Shown: positions 28,871-39,536 of the stretch, one piece after another
Layout of the letters: every line of letters starts with the position of its first letter
Numbering within the stretch: the first letter of the stretch is position 1
Assembly (NCBI GenBank): GCA_963170055.1
Contig: CAUJGJ010000239.1
Location: 1-64,000, forward strand
Source of the DNA: Halisarca cf. caerulea
Lineage: Eukaryota; Porifera; Demospongiae; Chondrillida; Halisarcidae
DNA length: 64,000 nucleotides
Reading direction: 5' to 3'
The notes under the pieces: model-generated
What the model was told of the DNA's origin: nothing
What the model saw: only the letters and a program-made list of their open reading frames with translations
Databases searched by the model: none
Made by a program: the position numbers and the translations under genes

Positions 28871-31800
28871 CAGTGGACACACATGAAGTTTCTGAAGTGC
28901 TGTGGGCGTATTTGTGTTGTGTTGGATATGCTGGTGCTAATACCAATATTTGGCACTAGCACCACGCACATTCCCAGTGGACACACATGACCTTTCTGAA
29001 GTGCTGTGGGAGTATTTGTGTAGCATTGGATATTCTGGTCCTAATACCAATATTTGGCACTAGCACCACGCACATTCCCAGTGGACACACATGACCTTTC
29101 TGAAGTGCTGTGGTCGCATTTGTGTAGTGTTGGATATGCTGGTGCTAATACCAATATTTGGCACTAGCACCACGCACATTCCCAGTGGACACACATGAAG
29201 TTTCTTAACTACTGTGGGCGTAATTGTGTAATGTTGGATATGCTGGTGCTAATACCAATATTTGGCACTAGCACCACGCACATTCCCAGTGGACACACAT
29301 GACCTTTCTGAAGTGCTGTGGGCGTATTTGTGTAGTGTTGGATATGCTGGTGCTAATACCAATATTTGGCACTAGGAACACGCACATTCCCAGTGGACAC
29401 ACATGAAGTTTCTGAAGTACTGTGGGCGTATTTGTGTAGTGTTGGATATGCTGGTGCTGATACCAATATTTAGCACTAGCACCACGCACATTCCCAGTGG
29501 ACACACATGAAGTTTCTGAAGTGCTGTGGGCGTATTTGTGTAGTGTTGGATATGCTGGTGCTAAGACCAATATTTGGTACTAATACCACGCATATTCCCA
29601 ATGGACACACATGAAGTTACTGAAGTGCTGTGGGCGTATGTGTGCTGTGTTGAATATGCTGGTGCTAATACCAATATTTGGTACTAGCACCACGCACATT
29701 CACAATTGACACACATGAAGATTCTAAAGATCTGTGAGCGTATTTGTGTAGAGTTGCATTAGCTCGTGCTAATACTAATATTTGGCACTAGCACCACGCA
29801 CATTCCTAGTAGATACACATGAAATTTCATAAGTACTGTGGGCGAATTTGTTTAGGGTTGGATATGCTTGTGCTAATACCAATATTTGGCACTAGCACCA
29901 CGCACATTCCCAGTGGACACACTTGAAGTTCCTGAAGTGCTGTGGGCGTATTTGTGAAGTGTTGGATATGCTGGTGCTAACACCAGTATTTGGAATTAAC
30001 ACCACGCATATTCCCAGAGGACACACATGAAGTTTCTGAAGTGCTGTGGGAGTATTTGTGTAGTGTTGGATATGCTGGTGCTAATACCAATATTTGGCAC
30101 TAGCACCACGCACATTCCCAGTGGACACACATGACCTTTCTGAAGTGCTGTGGGCGTATTTGTGTAGTGTTGGATATGCTTGTGCTAAAAACAATATTTG
30201 GCACTAGCACCACACACATTCCCAGTGGACACACATGAAGTTTCTGAAGTGCTGTCGGCGTATTTGTGTAGTGTTGTATATGCTGGTGCTAATACCAATA
30301 TTTGGCACTAGCACCACGCACATTCCCAGTGGACACACATGACCTTTCTGAAGTGCTGTGGTCGCATTTGTGTAGTGTTGGATATGCTGGTGCTAATACC
30401 AATATTTGGCACTAGCACCACGCACATTCCCAGTGGACACACATGACCTTTCTGAAGTGCTGTGGGCGTATTTGTGTAGCGTTGGATATGCTGGTGCTAA
30501 TACCAATATTTGGCACTAGCACTACGCACATTCCTAGTGGACACACATGACCTTTCTGAAGTGCTGTGGGCGTATTTGTGTAGTGTTGGATATGCTGGTG
30601 CTAATACCAATATATGGCACTAGCACCACGCACATTCCCAGTGGACACACATGACCTTTCTGAAGTGCTGTGGGCGTATTTGTGTAGTGTTTGATATGCT
30701 GGTGCTAATACCAATATTTGGCATTAGCACCACGCACATTCCCAGTGGACACACATGAAGTTTCTGAAGTGCTGTGGGCGTATTTGTGTAGCGTTGGATA
30801 TTCTGGAGCTAATACCAATATTTGGCACTAGCACCACGCACATTCCCAGTGGACACACATGACCTTTCTGAAGTGCTGTGGTCGCATTTGTGTAGTGTTG
30901 GATATGCTGGTGCTAATACCAATATTTGGCACTAGCACCACGCACATTCCCAGTGGACACACATGAAGTTTCTTAACTACTGTGGGCGTATTTGTGTAGT
31001 GTTGGATATGCTGGTGCTAATACCAATATTTGGCACTAGCACCACGCACATTCCCAGTGGACACACATGACCTTTCTGAAGTGCTGTGGGCGTATTTGTG
31101 TAGTGTTGGATATGCTTGTGCTAAAAACAATATTTGGCACTAGCACCACACACATTCCCAGTGGACACACATGAAGTTTCTGAAGTGCTGTCGGCGTATT
31201 TGTGTAGTGTTGTATATGCTGGTGCTAATACCAATATTTGGCACTAGCACCACGCACATTCCCAGTGGACACACATGACCTTTCTGAAGTGCTGTGGTCG
31301 CATTTGTGTAGTGTTGGATATGCTGGTGCTAATACCAATATTTGGCACTAGCACCACGCACATTCCCAGTGGACACACATGACCTTTCTGAAGTGCTGTG
31401 GGCGTATTTGTGTAGCGTTGGATATGCTGGTGCTAATACCAATATTTGGCACTAGCACTACGCACATTCCTAGTGGACACACATGACCTTTCTGAAGTGC
31501 TGTGGGCGTATTTGTGTAGTGTTGGATATGCTGGTGCTAATACCAATATATGGCACTAGCACCACGCACATTCCCAGTGGACACACATGACCTTTCTGAA
31601 GTGCTGTGGGCGTATTTGTGTAGTGTTTGATATGCTGGTGCTAATACCAATATTTGGCATTAGCACCACGCACATTCCCAGTGGACACACATGAAGTTTC
31701 TGAAGTGCTGTGGGCGTATTTGTGTAGCGTTGGATATTCTGGTGCTAATACCAATATTTGGCACTAGCACCACGCACATTCCTAGTTGACACACATGAAA

Positions 31801-34649
31801 TTTCATAAGTACTATGGTCGTATTTGTGCAGTGTTGGATATGCTTGTGCTATTACCAATATTTGGCACTAGCACCACGCACATTCCCAGTGGACACACAT
31901 GAAGTTTCTTAACTACTGTGGGCGTATTTGTGTAGTGTTGGATATGCTGGTGCTAATACCAATATTTGGCACTAGCACCACGCACATTCCCAGTGGACAC
32001 ACATGACCTTTCTGAAGTGCTGTGGGCGTATTTGTGTAGTGTTGGATATGCTTGTGCTAAAAACAATATTTGGCACTAGCACCACACACATTCCCAGTGG
32101 ACACACATGAAGTTTCTGAAGTGCTGTCGGCGTATTTGTGTAGTGTTGGATATGCTGGTGGTAATACCAATATTTGGCACTAGCACCACGCACATTCCCA
32201 GTGGACACACATGACCTTTCTGAAGTGCTGTGGTCGCATTTGTGTAGTGTTGGATATGCTGGTGCTAATACCAATATTTGGCACTAGCACCACGCACATT
32301 CCCAGTGGACACACATGACCTTTCTGAAGTGCTGTGGGCGTATTTGTGTAGCGTTGGATATGCTGGTGCTAATACCAATATTTGGCACTAGCACTACGCA
32401 CATTCCTAGTGGACACACATGACCTTTCTGAAGTGCTGTGGGCGTATTTGTGTAGTGTTGGATATGCTGGTGCTAATACCAATATATGGCACTAGCACCA
32501 CGCACATTCCCAGTGGACACACATGACCTTTCTGAAGTGCTGTGGGCGTATTTGTGTAGTGTTGGATATGCTGGTGCTAATACCAATATTTGGCACTAGC
32601 ACCACGCACATTCCCAGTGGACACACATGAAGTTTCTGAAGTGCTGTGGGCGTATTTGTGTAGCGTTGGATATTCTGGTGCTAATACCAATATTTGGCAC
32701 TAGCACCACGCACATTCCTAGTTGACACACATGAAATTTCATAAGTGCTATGGTCGTATTTGTGCAGTGTTGGATATGCTTGTGCTATTACCAATATTTG
32801 GCACTAGCACCACGCACATTCCCAGTGGACACCCATCAAGTTTTTGAATTGCTGTGAGTGCATTTGTGTAGTGTTGGATATGCTGGTGCTAATAGCAAAG
32901 TTTAGCACTAGCACCATGCACATTCCAAGTGGACACACATGTAGTTTCTGAACTGCTGTGAGCGTATATGTGTAGTGTTGGATATGCTGGTGCTAAGACC
33001 AAAATTTGGTACTAATACCACGCATATTCCCAGTGGACACACATGAAGTTACTGAAGTGCTGTGGGCGTATGTGTGCTGTGTTGGATATGCTCGTTCTAA
33101 CACCAATATTTGGAACTAGCAACACGCATATTCCTAGTAGACACACATGAAATTTCATAAGTACTGTGGGTGCATTTGTGTAGAGTTGGATATGCTGTTG
33201 CTAAGACTAATATTTGGCACTAGCAACACGCACATTCCCAGTGGACACACATGAAGTTACTGAAGTTCTGTGGGCGTATTTTGTAGTGTTGGATATGCTG
33301 GTGCTAATACCAATATTTGGCACTAGCACCACGCACATTCCTAGTTGACACACATAAAATTTCATAAGTACTATGGGTGTATTTGTGCAGTGTTGGGTAT
33401 GCTTGTGCTATTACCAATATTTGGCACTAGCACCATTCACATTCCCAGTGGACACCCGTCAAGTTTTTGAATTGCTGTGAACCCTAACCCATTCACAATT
33501 GACACACATGAAGATTCTAAAGATCTGTGAGCGTATTTGTGTAGAGTTGCATTAGCTCGTGCTAATACTAATATTTGGCACTAGCACCACGCACATTCCC
33601 AGTGGACACACTTGATGTTCCTGAAGTGCTGTGGGCGTATTTGTGAAGTGTTGGATATGCTGGTGCTAACACCAATATTTGGAACTAACACCACGCATAT
33701 TCCCAGTGGACACACATGAAGTTTCTGAAGTGCTGCGGGCGTATGTGTGTAGTGTTGGATATGCTGGTGCTAATACCAATCTTAAGCACTAGCACCACGC
33801 ACATTCCCAGTGGACACACATTAAGTTTCTAAGAAGATCTGTGGGCGTATTTGTGTAGTTTTGGATATACTGGTGCTAATAACAATATTTAGCACTAGCA
33901 CTAGCACATTCCCAGTGGACACAGAAGAAGTTTCTGAAGTACTGTGAGCGTATTTGTGTAGTGTTGGATAAGCTGGTGCTAAGACTAATATTTGGCACTA
34001 GAACCATGCACATTCCCAGTTGACACACATGAAGTTACTGAAGTGCTGTGGGCGTATTTGTGTAGTGCTGGATATGCTGGTGCTAATACCAAAATTTGGA
34101 ACTAGCCCCACACACATTCCCAGTGGACACACATGAAGTTTACGAAGTGCTGTGAGCGTATTTGAATAGTGTCGGATATGCTGGTGCTAATACCAATATT
34201 TGGTAATAGCACCACACACAATCCCAATTGACACACATGAAGTTTCTGAAGTGCTGTGAGCTTATTTGTGTAGTGTTGGATATGCTGGTGCTAATACGAA
34301 TATTTGGCACTAAGACCACGCACATTTCTTGTAGACACACATGAAATTTCATAAGTACTGTGGGCGTATTCGTGTAGTGTTGGATATGCTGGTGCTAATA
34401 CCAATATTTGGCTCTATCACCATGCACATTCCTAGTGGACACATATGAAGTTTTTTAAGTGCTGTGAGCATATTTGTGTAGTGTTGGATATGCTGGTGCT
34501 AGTGCCAATATTTGGCACTAGCACCACGCACATTCCTAGTGGACACACATGAAGTTTCTAAAGATCTTAGGGCGTATTTTTATTGTGTTGGATATGCTGG
34601 TGCTAATACCAATATTTGGCACTAGCACCAAGCACATTCCCACTGGACA
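28871..34649 (+). repeat. 104-bp satellite array, middle block
   Basis: The array continues to the right of the inserted element in the same phase. From about 30100 to 32860 it is a 9-monomer higher-order repeat: the private variant GCTGTCGGCG recurs at 30255, 31191 and 32127, exactly 936 bp apart. From about 32860 to the right end the monomers become increasingly divergent and contain truncations. The last recognisable monomer ends at CCCACTGGACA near 34649. Confidence 0.97.
33481..33490. repeat. Short telomere-like insert at a broken satellite junction
   Basis: Ten bases, ACCCTAACCC (C-strand telomere sequence), join a monomer truncated after ATTGCTGTGA to the middle of another monomer beginning ATTCACAATTGACAC. 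The right-hand partner is a copy of the degenerate block that starts near 29698. No satellite monomer normally contains this motif. Confidence 0.7.
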
Positions 34650-35582
34650 ATTTCCGACGACTGGAGAATGCTTCCCGCAACCAAAGGAACTCTTCCTGTT
34701 GTCAATTTTCAATTTCCCATGCCACCACATAGTTTCTTGCATGAAAGGGAACACTGCCTGAGGTGAAAATTTTAATTTCCCACGCTACCAGATTGCTCCC
34801 CACATCAAATGGAACACTTCCTTGGTGAAAATTTGATTTTCCTGTTACTCCACATGGCTTACCACATCAAAGAAAACACTTCCTTGTTGAAAATTTCAAA
34901 TTGCCACGACTCTAGATGGCTTCCCGCTTCAAAGGGAACACTTCCTTAAATGAAAATTTCAATTTACCACGCCTCCAGATGGCTTCCCGCATCAAAAGGA
35001 ACACTTCCTGTGGTGAAAATTTCTATTTCAAAGTACAGCTCGTTGCCATTTTAGTACAGCTCATTACTATACTGGTACAGCTGATTGCTGTACCAGTACA
35101 GCTCATTGCTATACCGGTAAAATTATATGACTCTAAAAATGAATACTTCCTGTGGTTAAGTTTCCATTTCAAATGCCAAACATGGCTTTCAGCGTAAAAG
35201 GGAAAACTTCCCGTGGAAAAAATAACAATTTCCCACGACTCCACATGGTTGAATGCATCAAAGGGAACACTTCCTGTGTTGAAAATTTTAAATAACTCAA
35301 AACTCCACATGGCTTCTCACATCAAAGGGAACACTTCCTGTTGTGAAAATTGAAATTTTTACCGAAAATATGGCAAATAGCATTAAAGGGAACACTTCTT
35401 GGGTTGAAAATTCAATTTCCCACGCCTCCACATAACTCTCAGGATCAAAAGGAAAACTACCCTAACCATGAAAATTTCCATTTCCCACAACAACACATGG
35501 GGACCCGCATAAGAAAAAAAACTATCTGTAATGAAAATTTAAATTTCAAACTAAACAGTTTCCAGATTTAAGGCTTCCCCCA
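34650..35582. repeat. Degenerate 63-bp minisatellite, left part
   Basis: Repeats of about 61-64 bp can be followed by the motif GGGAACACTTCCTG near 34687, 34749, 34812, 34873, 34935 and 34999. Each is followed by GGTGAAAATTTCAATTTCCC, then CACGCCTCCA and ATGGCTTCCCGCATCAAA. Units diverge strongly from each other. The unit is 21 codons long, so both strands show 21-residue periodic translations: MASRxKGNTS-type on plus and TGSxPFD-type on minus. Several units are open, but stops and frameshifts break the series. I see no other gene signal here. Confidence 0.8.
35033..35116. repeat. Four copies of a 21-bp minisatellite inside the 63-bp repeats
   Basis: Four units begin with GTACAGCT at 35033, 35054, 35075 and 35096, exactly 21 bp apart. 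The third unit with its flanks makes an inverted repeat with 9-bp arms, TGGTACAGC and GCTGTACCA. The unit length is one third of the surrounding 63-bp period, though the sequence is unrelated by eye. Confidence 0.9.
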
Positions 35583-35586
35583 TTAA

Positions 35587-36590
35587 CCCTTAAACATTCC
35601 AATTCCCATTTTGAAATTTTGCGCGAACGTTCCAAAGCCACTTGAGTGGCTTTTGCGGTGTGAAAATAGGTTATTTTCGCCAACGGTTTTCTGCTGTTCT
35701 GTTGACTTGTAGGAAACTTCTAGCTTATCCCGAATGTAGTTTGTAGCTAGTGAGATCTTCGTACAAGTCTTGGTGTTCCATTTTCTACACAAAACTTCGT
35801 ATTGGCCTCCAAAACTGTAAGTACTACGTACCTAAATTTGTAAACTTGTATATACATACGTTATCAATCGGCTGGTAAACATTTCGTTACAAAATTCAAC
35901 GCAACTACACATTTAACACTGAAAATACATTGACAGAAACAAAAGCGAAAAGTTGCAGCTAAAAGTCGAGGCATTGGTGAATGCGTCTCTTCTAGTTCCT
36001 AGTCGACTGTCTAATCAACTTGCATACTTTGACGCGTAAATCTCTTCAGTGCTTCAAGACGACATTGAAAGAGCACACTGAAGCTGGCAAAGGAGATTAT
36101 GTCCCAGTACAAATGCAAGAAACGTAAAGGACAAATTTCCTCGGATAGCCCACCATCTGGACGATTCTACGAACGTCAAATCCCCCTGTAAAGCTTCCAA
36201 AACGATATGTCTTGTCTGAAGCTCAAAGAACGAGCGTGTGAGAATATCCTTTACCTGCAAGGAGGTAATCTCCACAATCCGGCGCTTCACTGCCCTTCTC
36301 TATACTTTGCCGTAAAGAACAATCCGTATACTAGACTATAACTTCGCATAACTGCATATTCTAAGTAAAATAAAACGTATATGCATAGGAATCACTTGTA
36401 TAAAAGTAATCTTTACATAGAATGTTTCAGCTATAGTACAGAACGCATTACTACCAAACTATAAGAAAATGTGCCAATCAATAGTAGAAACTAGGCCTAA
36501 AGTTTACATATAAAAAATCAACGAAGAAAATTGGAACTTTTGCAGTTTATGTGCGCGAGCCACTTAAGTGGCTTTGGAATGTTTAACGGT
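35587..36590. mobile_element. piggyBac-like non-autonomous element (MITE)
   Basis: This roughly 1-kb block interrupts the 63-bp minisatellite and is bounded by TTAA on both sides (35583-35586 and 36591-36594), the target duplication typical of piggyBac elements. The left end is CCCTTAAACATTCCAA; the right end in reverse complement is ACCGTTAAACATTCCAA, so the terminal repeats match apart from one base and one extra A. Each end carries a subterminal palindrome: AGCCACTTGAGTGGCT at 35636-35651 and the perfect AGCCACTTAAGTGGCT at 36558-36573, each next to TTCCAA and a GCGCGA motif. The left copy has about 30 extra bases between terminal repeat and palindrome. The longest open frame, 36054-36290 minus, lacks any transposase signature and would need a non-ATG start. 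Superfamily assignment rests on TTAA plus CCC ends. Confidence 0.8.
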
Positions 36591-36890
36591 TTAAGGGAAC
36601 ACATCATGAGATAAAAATTGCCATTTCCCATGAAATTACATGGCTTCCTGCACAAAAAGGAACACTTCCTGTTGTAAAAACAATTTATCACGCTTCAAGA
36701 TGGCTTCTCACATCAAAGGAATTACTTCTTGGTATGAAAATTTCAATTTCACACGCCTGCACATGGACTCCTGCATCAACGGGTAAACTTCTCGTGAAAA
36801 TTTTAACTTCCAACATCTCCACATTGTGTCTTACATCAAAGGGAATACTTCCTGTGGTGAATATTTCAATTTTCCACGCCACCACACGTC
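36591..36890. repeat. Degenerate 63-bp minisatellite, right part
   Basis: The same repeat continues after the inserted element, with GGAACAC and TTCCTG motifs at about 36597, 36660 and 36841 followed by AAAATTTCAATTT-type blocks. It ends at CCACCACACGTC, directly against the 12-bp variant telomere array. Confidence 0.75.
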
Positions 36891-37466
36891 CCCTAACGGT
36901 AACCCTAACGGTAACCCTAACGGTAACCCTAACGGTAACCCTAACGGTAACCCTAACGGTAACCCTAACGGTAACCCTAACGGTAACCCTAACGGTAACC
37001 CTAACGGTAACCCTAACGGTAACCCTAACGGTAACCCTAACGGTAACCCTAACGGTAACCCTAACGGTAACCCTAACGGTAACCCTAACGGTAACCCTAA
37101 CGGTAACCCTAACGGTAACCCTAACGGTAACCCTAACGGTAACCCTAACGGTAACCCTAACGGTAACCCTAACGGTAACCCTAACGGTAACCCTAACGGT
37201 AACCCTAACGGTAACCCTAACGGTAACCCTAACGGTAACCCTAACGGTAACCCTAACGGTAACCCTAACGGTAACCCTAACGGTAACCCTAACGGTAACC
37301 CTAACGGTAACCCTAACGGTAACCCTAACGGTAACCCTAACGGTAACCCTAACGGTAACCCTAACGGTAACCCTAACGGTAACCCTAACGGTAACCCTAA
37401 CGGTAACCCTAACGGTAACCCTAACGGTAACCCTAACGGTAACCCTAACGGTAACCCTAACGGTAA
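36891..37466. repeat. 48 perfect copies of CCCTAACGGTAA, a variant telomere repeat
   Basis: The 12-bp unit repeats 48 times without a visible error. It consists of one canonical C-strand hexamer, CCCTAA, and one variant hexamer, CGGTAA (G-strand TTACCG). The three frames on each strand have no stop, which produces long TLTV, NPNG and RVTV translations that are artefacts. The perfection points to very recent expansion, strong homogenisation or assembly from a collapsed repeat. Confidence 0.97.
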
Positions 37467-37592
37467 CCCTAGGGTTAGGGTTAGGGTTAGGGGTTAGGGT
37501 TAGGGTTAGGGTTAGGGTTAGGGTTAGGGTTAGGGTTAGGGTTAGGGTTAGGGTTAGGGTTAGGGTTAGGGTTAGGGTTAGGGTTAGGGTTA
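37467..37592 (+). repeat. TTAGGG array T1, back-to-back with the variant array
   Basis: The C-rich array turns into G-strand TTAGGG repeats across the 8-bp palindrome CCCTAGGG (37467-37474). One TTAGGGG variant follows at about 37488. The order C-strand then G-strand is the reverse of a telomere-telomere fusion, which would read TTAGGG then CCCTAA. Confidence 0.95.
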
Positions 37593-38347
37593 CATAGTGC
37601 TTCCCGACGGCTTTTAGGGTCAATATGGGTATCAAACGGAAGCTCTAAACATATCCAGTACATAGAACCTAAGACAACCTAACCAATTTAGCTATTTCCG
37701 GTAGAAAATGGCAATCGAAGTTGAAAAACGAAAAAAAAAGTCTGATTTTCCGATTTTTGATAATTGCATGTTAATTACTTCCGGATAAGGAATCTTTTCG
37801 TATATATATTATGGTGATAATATTTAATTAGCCGGAGATCCGGAAATCCCTACTCTAACTGGACCACTGCTAATTAAAATAGCAATTATGCAATTCCGAC
37901 ATATGGATATGATAGACCATGCGAAGATAATGCGACATGCATGTTTTGAGCCTAACATGTTAGCTGTGGGCGGAGTTACGGAAGTTTAATTTTAATACGT
38001 AACGGAATATAAAACGGTTATCTGCGGATAATGTAAGATTTCAAGGTGCGACTTTAAAATGCATATTACGACCACGTTTAACATGCACTGAACATGCGAA
38101 ATCTATGTTTTTATTTTCAAAAAAAAATTAGATAATACTTAAGTATTTTAGGGTTAAGGTCAAAGAATGGAAAGGTCATTTAAATCAATTTACTATGCTT
38201 TACTAAGGTCAATGGGCATGTCAAAGGTCAATCATTTGGTATTGGTTTTATTCTTATTATTGAAGATCAAAGGTTATTTTAAAGGTCACTTTTTTGAAGG
38301 TCATTTTTGGACTTTTTGTAAGAATCTAAGATCTTTTTTTCCAATAA
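37593..38347 (+). repeat. Spacer unit A1 between TTAGGG arrays
   Basis: This 755-bp unit starts CATAGTGCTTCCCGACGG and ends TTTCCAATAA before TTAGGG. It is AT-rich and holds a block (about 37857-37981) conserved with B and C units, then a series of AGGTCA half-sites. An open frame from 38167 translates the AGGTCA part and runs into the telomere repeat; I regard it as non-coding. No gene is seen. Confidence 0.9.
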
Positions 38348-38383
38348 TTAGGGTTAGGGTTAGGGTTAGGGTTAGGGTTAGGG

Positions 38384-38442
<59 letters not shown>
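38348..38442 (+). repeat. TTAGGG array T2
   Basis: About 95 bp of TTAGGG repeats with two TTTAGGG variants, between A1 and A2. Confidence 0.95.
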
Positions 38443-39197
38443 CATAGTGCTTCCCGACGGCTTTTAGGGTCAATATGGGTATCAAACGGAAGCTCTAAAC
38501 ATATCCAGTACATAGAACCTAAGACAACCTAACCAATTTAGCTATTTCCGGTAGAAAATGGCAATCGAAGTTGAAAAACGAAAAAAAAAGTCTGATTTTC
38601 CGATTTTTGATAATTGCATGTTAATTACTTCCGGATAAGGAATCTTTTCGTATATATATTATGGTGATAATATTTAATTAGCCGGAGATCCGGAAATCCC
38701 TACTCTAACTGGACCACTGCTAATTAAAATAGCAATTATGCAATTCCGACATATGGATATGATAGACCATGCGAAGATAATGCGACATGCATGTTTTGAG
38801 CCTAACATGTTAGCTGTGGGCGGAGTTACGGAAGTTTAATTTTAATACGTAACGGAATATAAAACGGTTATCTGCGGATAATGTAAGATTTCAAGGTGCG
38901 ACTTTAAAATGCATATTACGACCACGTTTAACATGCACTGAACATGCGAAATCTATGTTTTTATTTTCAAAAAAAAATTAGATAATACTTAAGTATTTTA
39001 GGGTTAAGGTCAAAGAATGGAAAGGTCATTTAAATCAATTTACTATGCTTTACTAAGGTCAATGGGCATGTCAAAGGTCAATCATTTGGTATTGGTTTTA
39101 TTCTTATTATTGAAGATCAAAGGTTATTTTAAAGGTCACTTTTTTGAAGGTCATTTTTGGACTTTTTGTAAGAATCTAAGATCTTTTTTTCCAATAA
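38443..39197 (+). repeat. Spacer unit A2, tandem copy of A1
   Basis: This unit repeats A1 at an offset of 850 bp with no difference noticed by eye. The A1-T2 pair and A2-T3 pair therefore look like a very recent tandem duplication, with only the telomere-array lengths differing. Confidence 0.92.
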
Positions 39198-39536
39198 TTA
39201 GGGTTAGGGTTAGGGTTAGGGTTAGGGTTAGGGTTAGGGTTAGGGTTAGGGTTAGGGTTAGGGTTAGGGTTAGGGTTAGGGTTAGGGTTAGGGTTAGGGT
39301 TAGGGTTAGGGTTAGGGTTAGGGTTAGGGTTAGGGTTAGGGTTAGGGTTAGGGTTAGGGTTAGGGTTAGGGTTAGGGTTAGGGTTAGGGTTAGGGTTAGG
39401 GTTAGGGTTAGGGTTAGGGTTAGGGTTAGGGTTAGGGTTAGGGTTAGGGTTAGGGTTAGGGTTAGGGTTAGGGTTAGGGTTAGGGTTAGGGTTAGGGTTA
39501 GGGTTAGGGTTAGGGTTAGGGTTAGGGTTAGGGTTT
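39198..39536 (+). repeat. TTAGGG array T3
   Basis: About 340 bp of uniform TTAGGG repeats. Its open frames (RVRV on plus, TLTL on minus) are repeat artefacts. Confidence 0.96.

Noticed and set aside
577..34649. CRISPR-like array interpretation of the regular repeats
   Set aside because: The whole 104-bp unit is conserved; there are no short repeats alternating with unique spacers, no cas genes, and the context is eukaryotic.
36054..36290. 78-codon minus-strand frame in the piggyBac-like element
   Set aside because: It begins at a GTG codon, lacks any transposase motif and is not supported by flanking signals.
36891..37592. Chromosome end-to-end fusion scar
   Set aside because: A fusion reads TTAGGG followed by CCCTAA on one strand. 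Here the order is reversed, so a simple fusion is excluded.
36688..37635. Long open frames over the 12-bp repeat (RVTV, TLTV and NPNG translations, up to 315 codons)
   Set aside because: They are stop-free readings of CCCTAACGGTAA and TTAGGG in every frame. The NPNG repeat only superficially resembles parasite surface-protein repeats.
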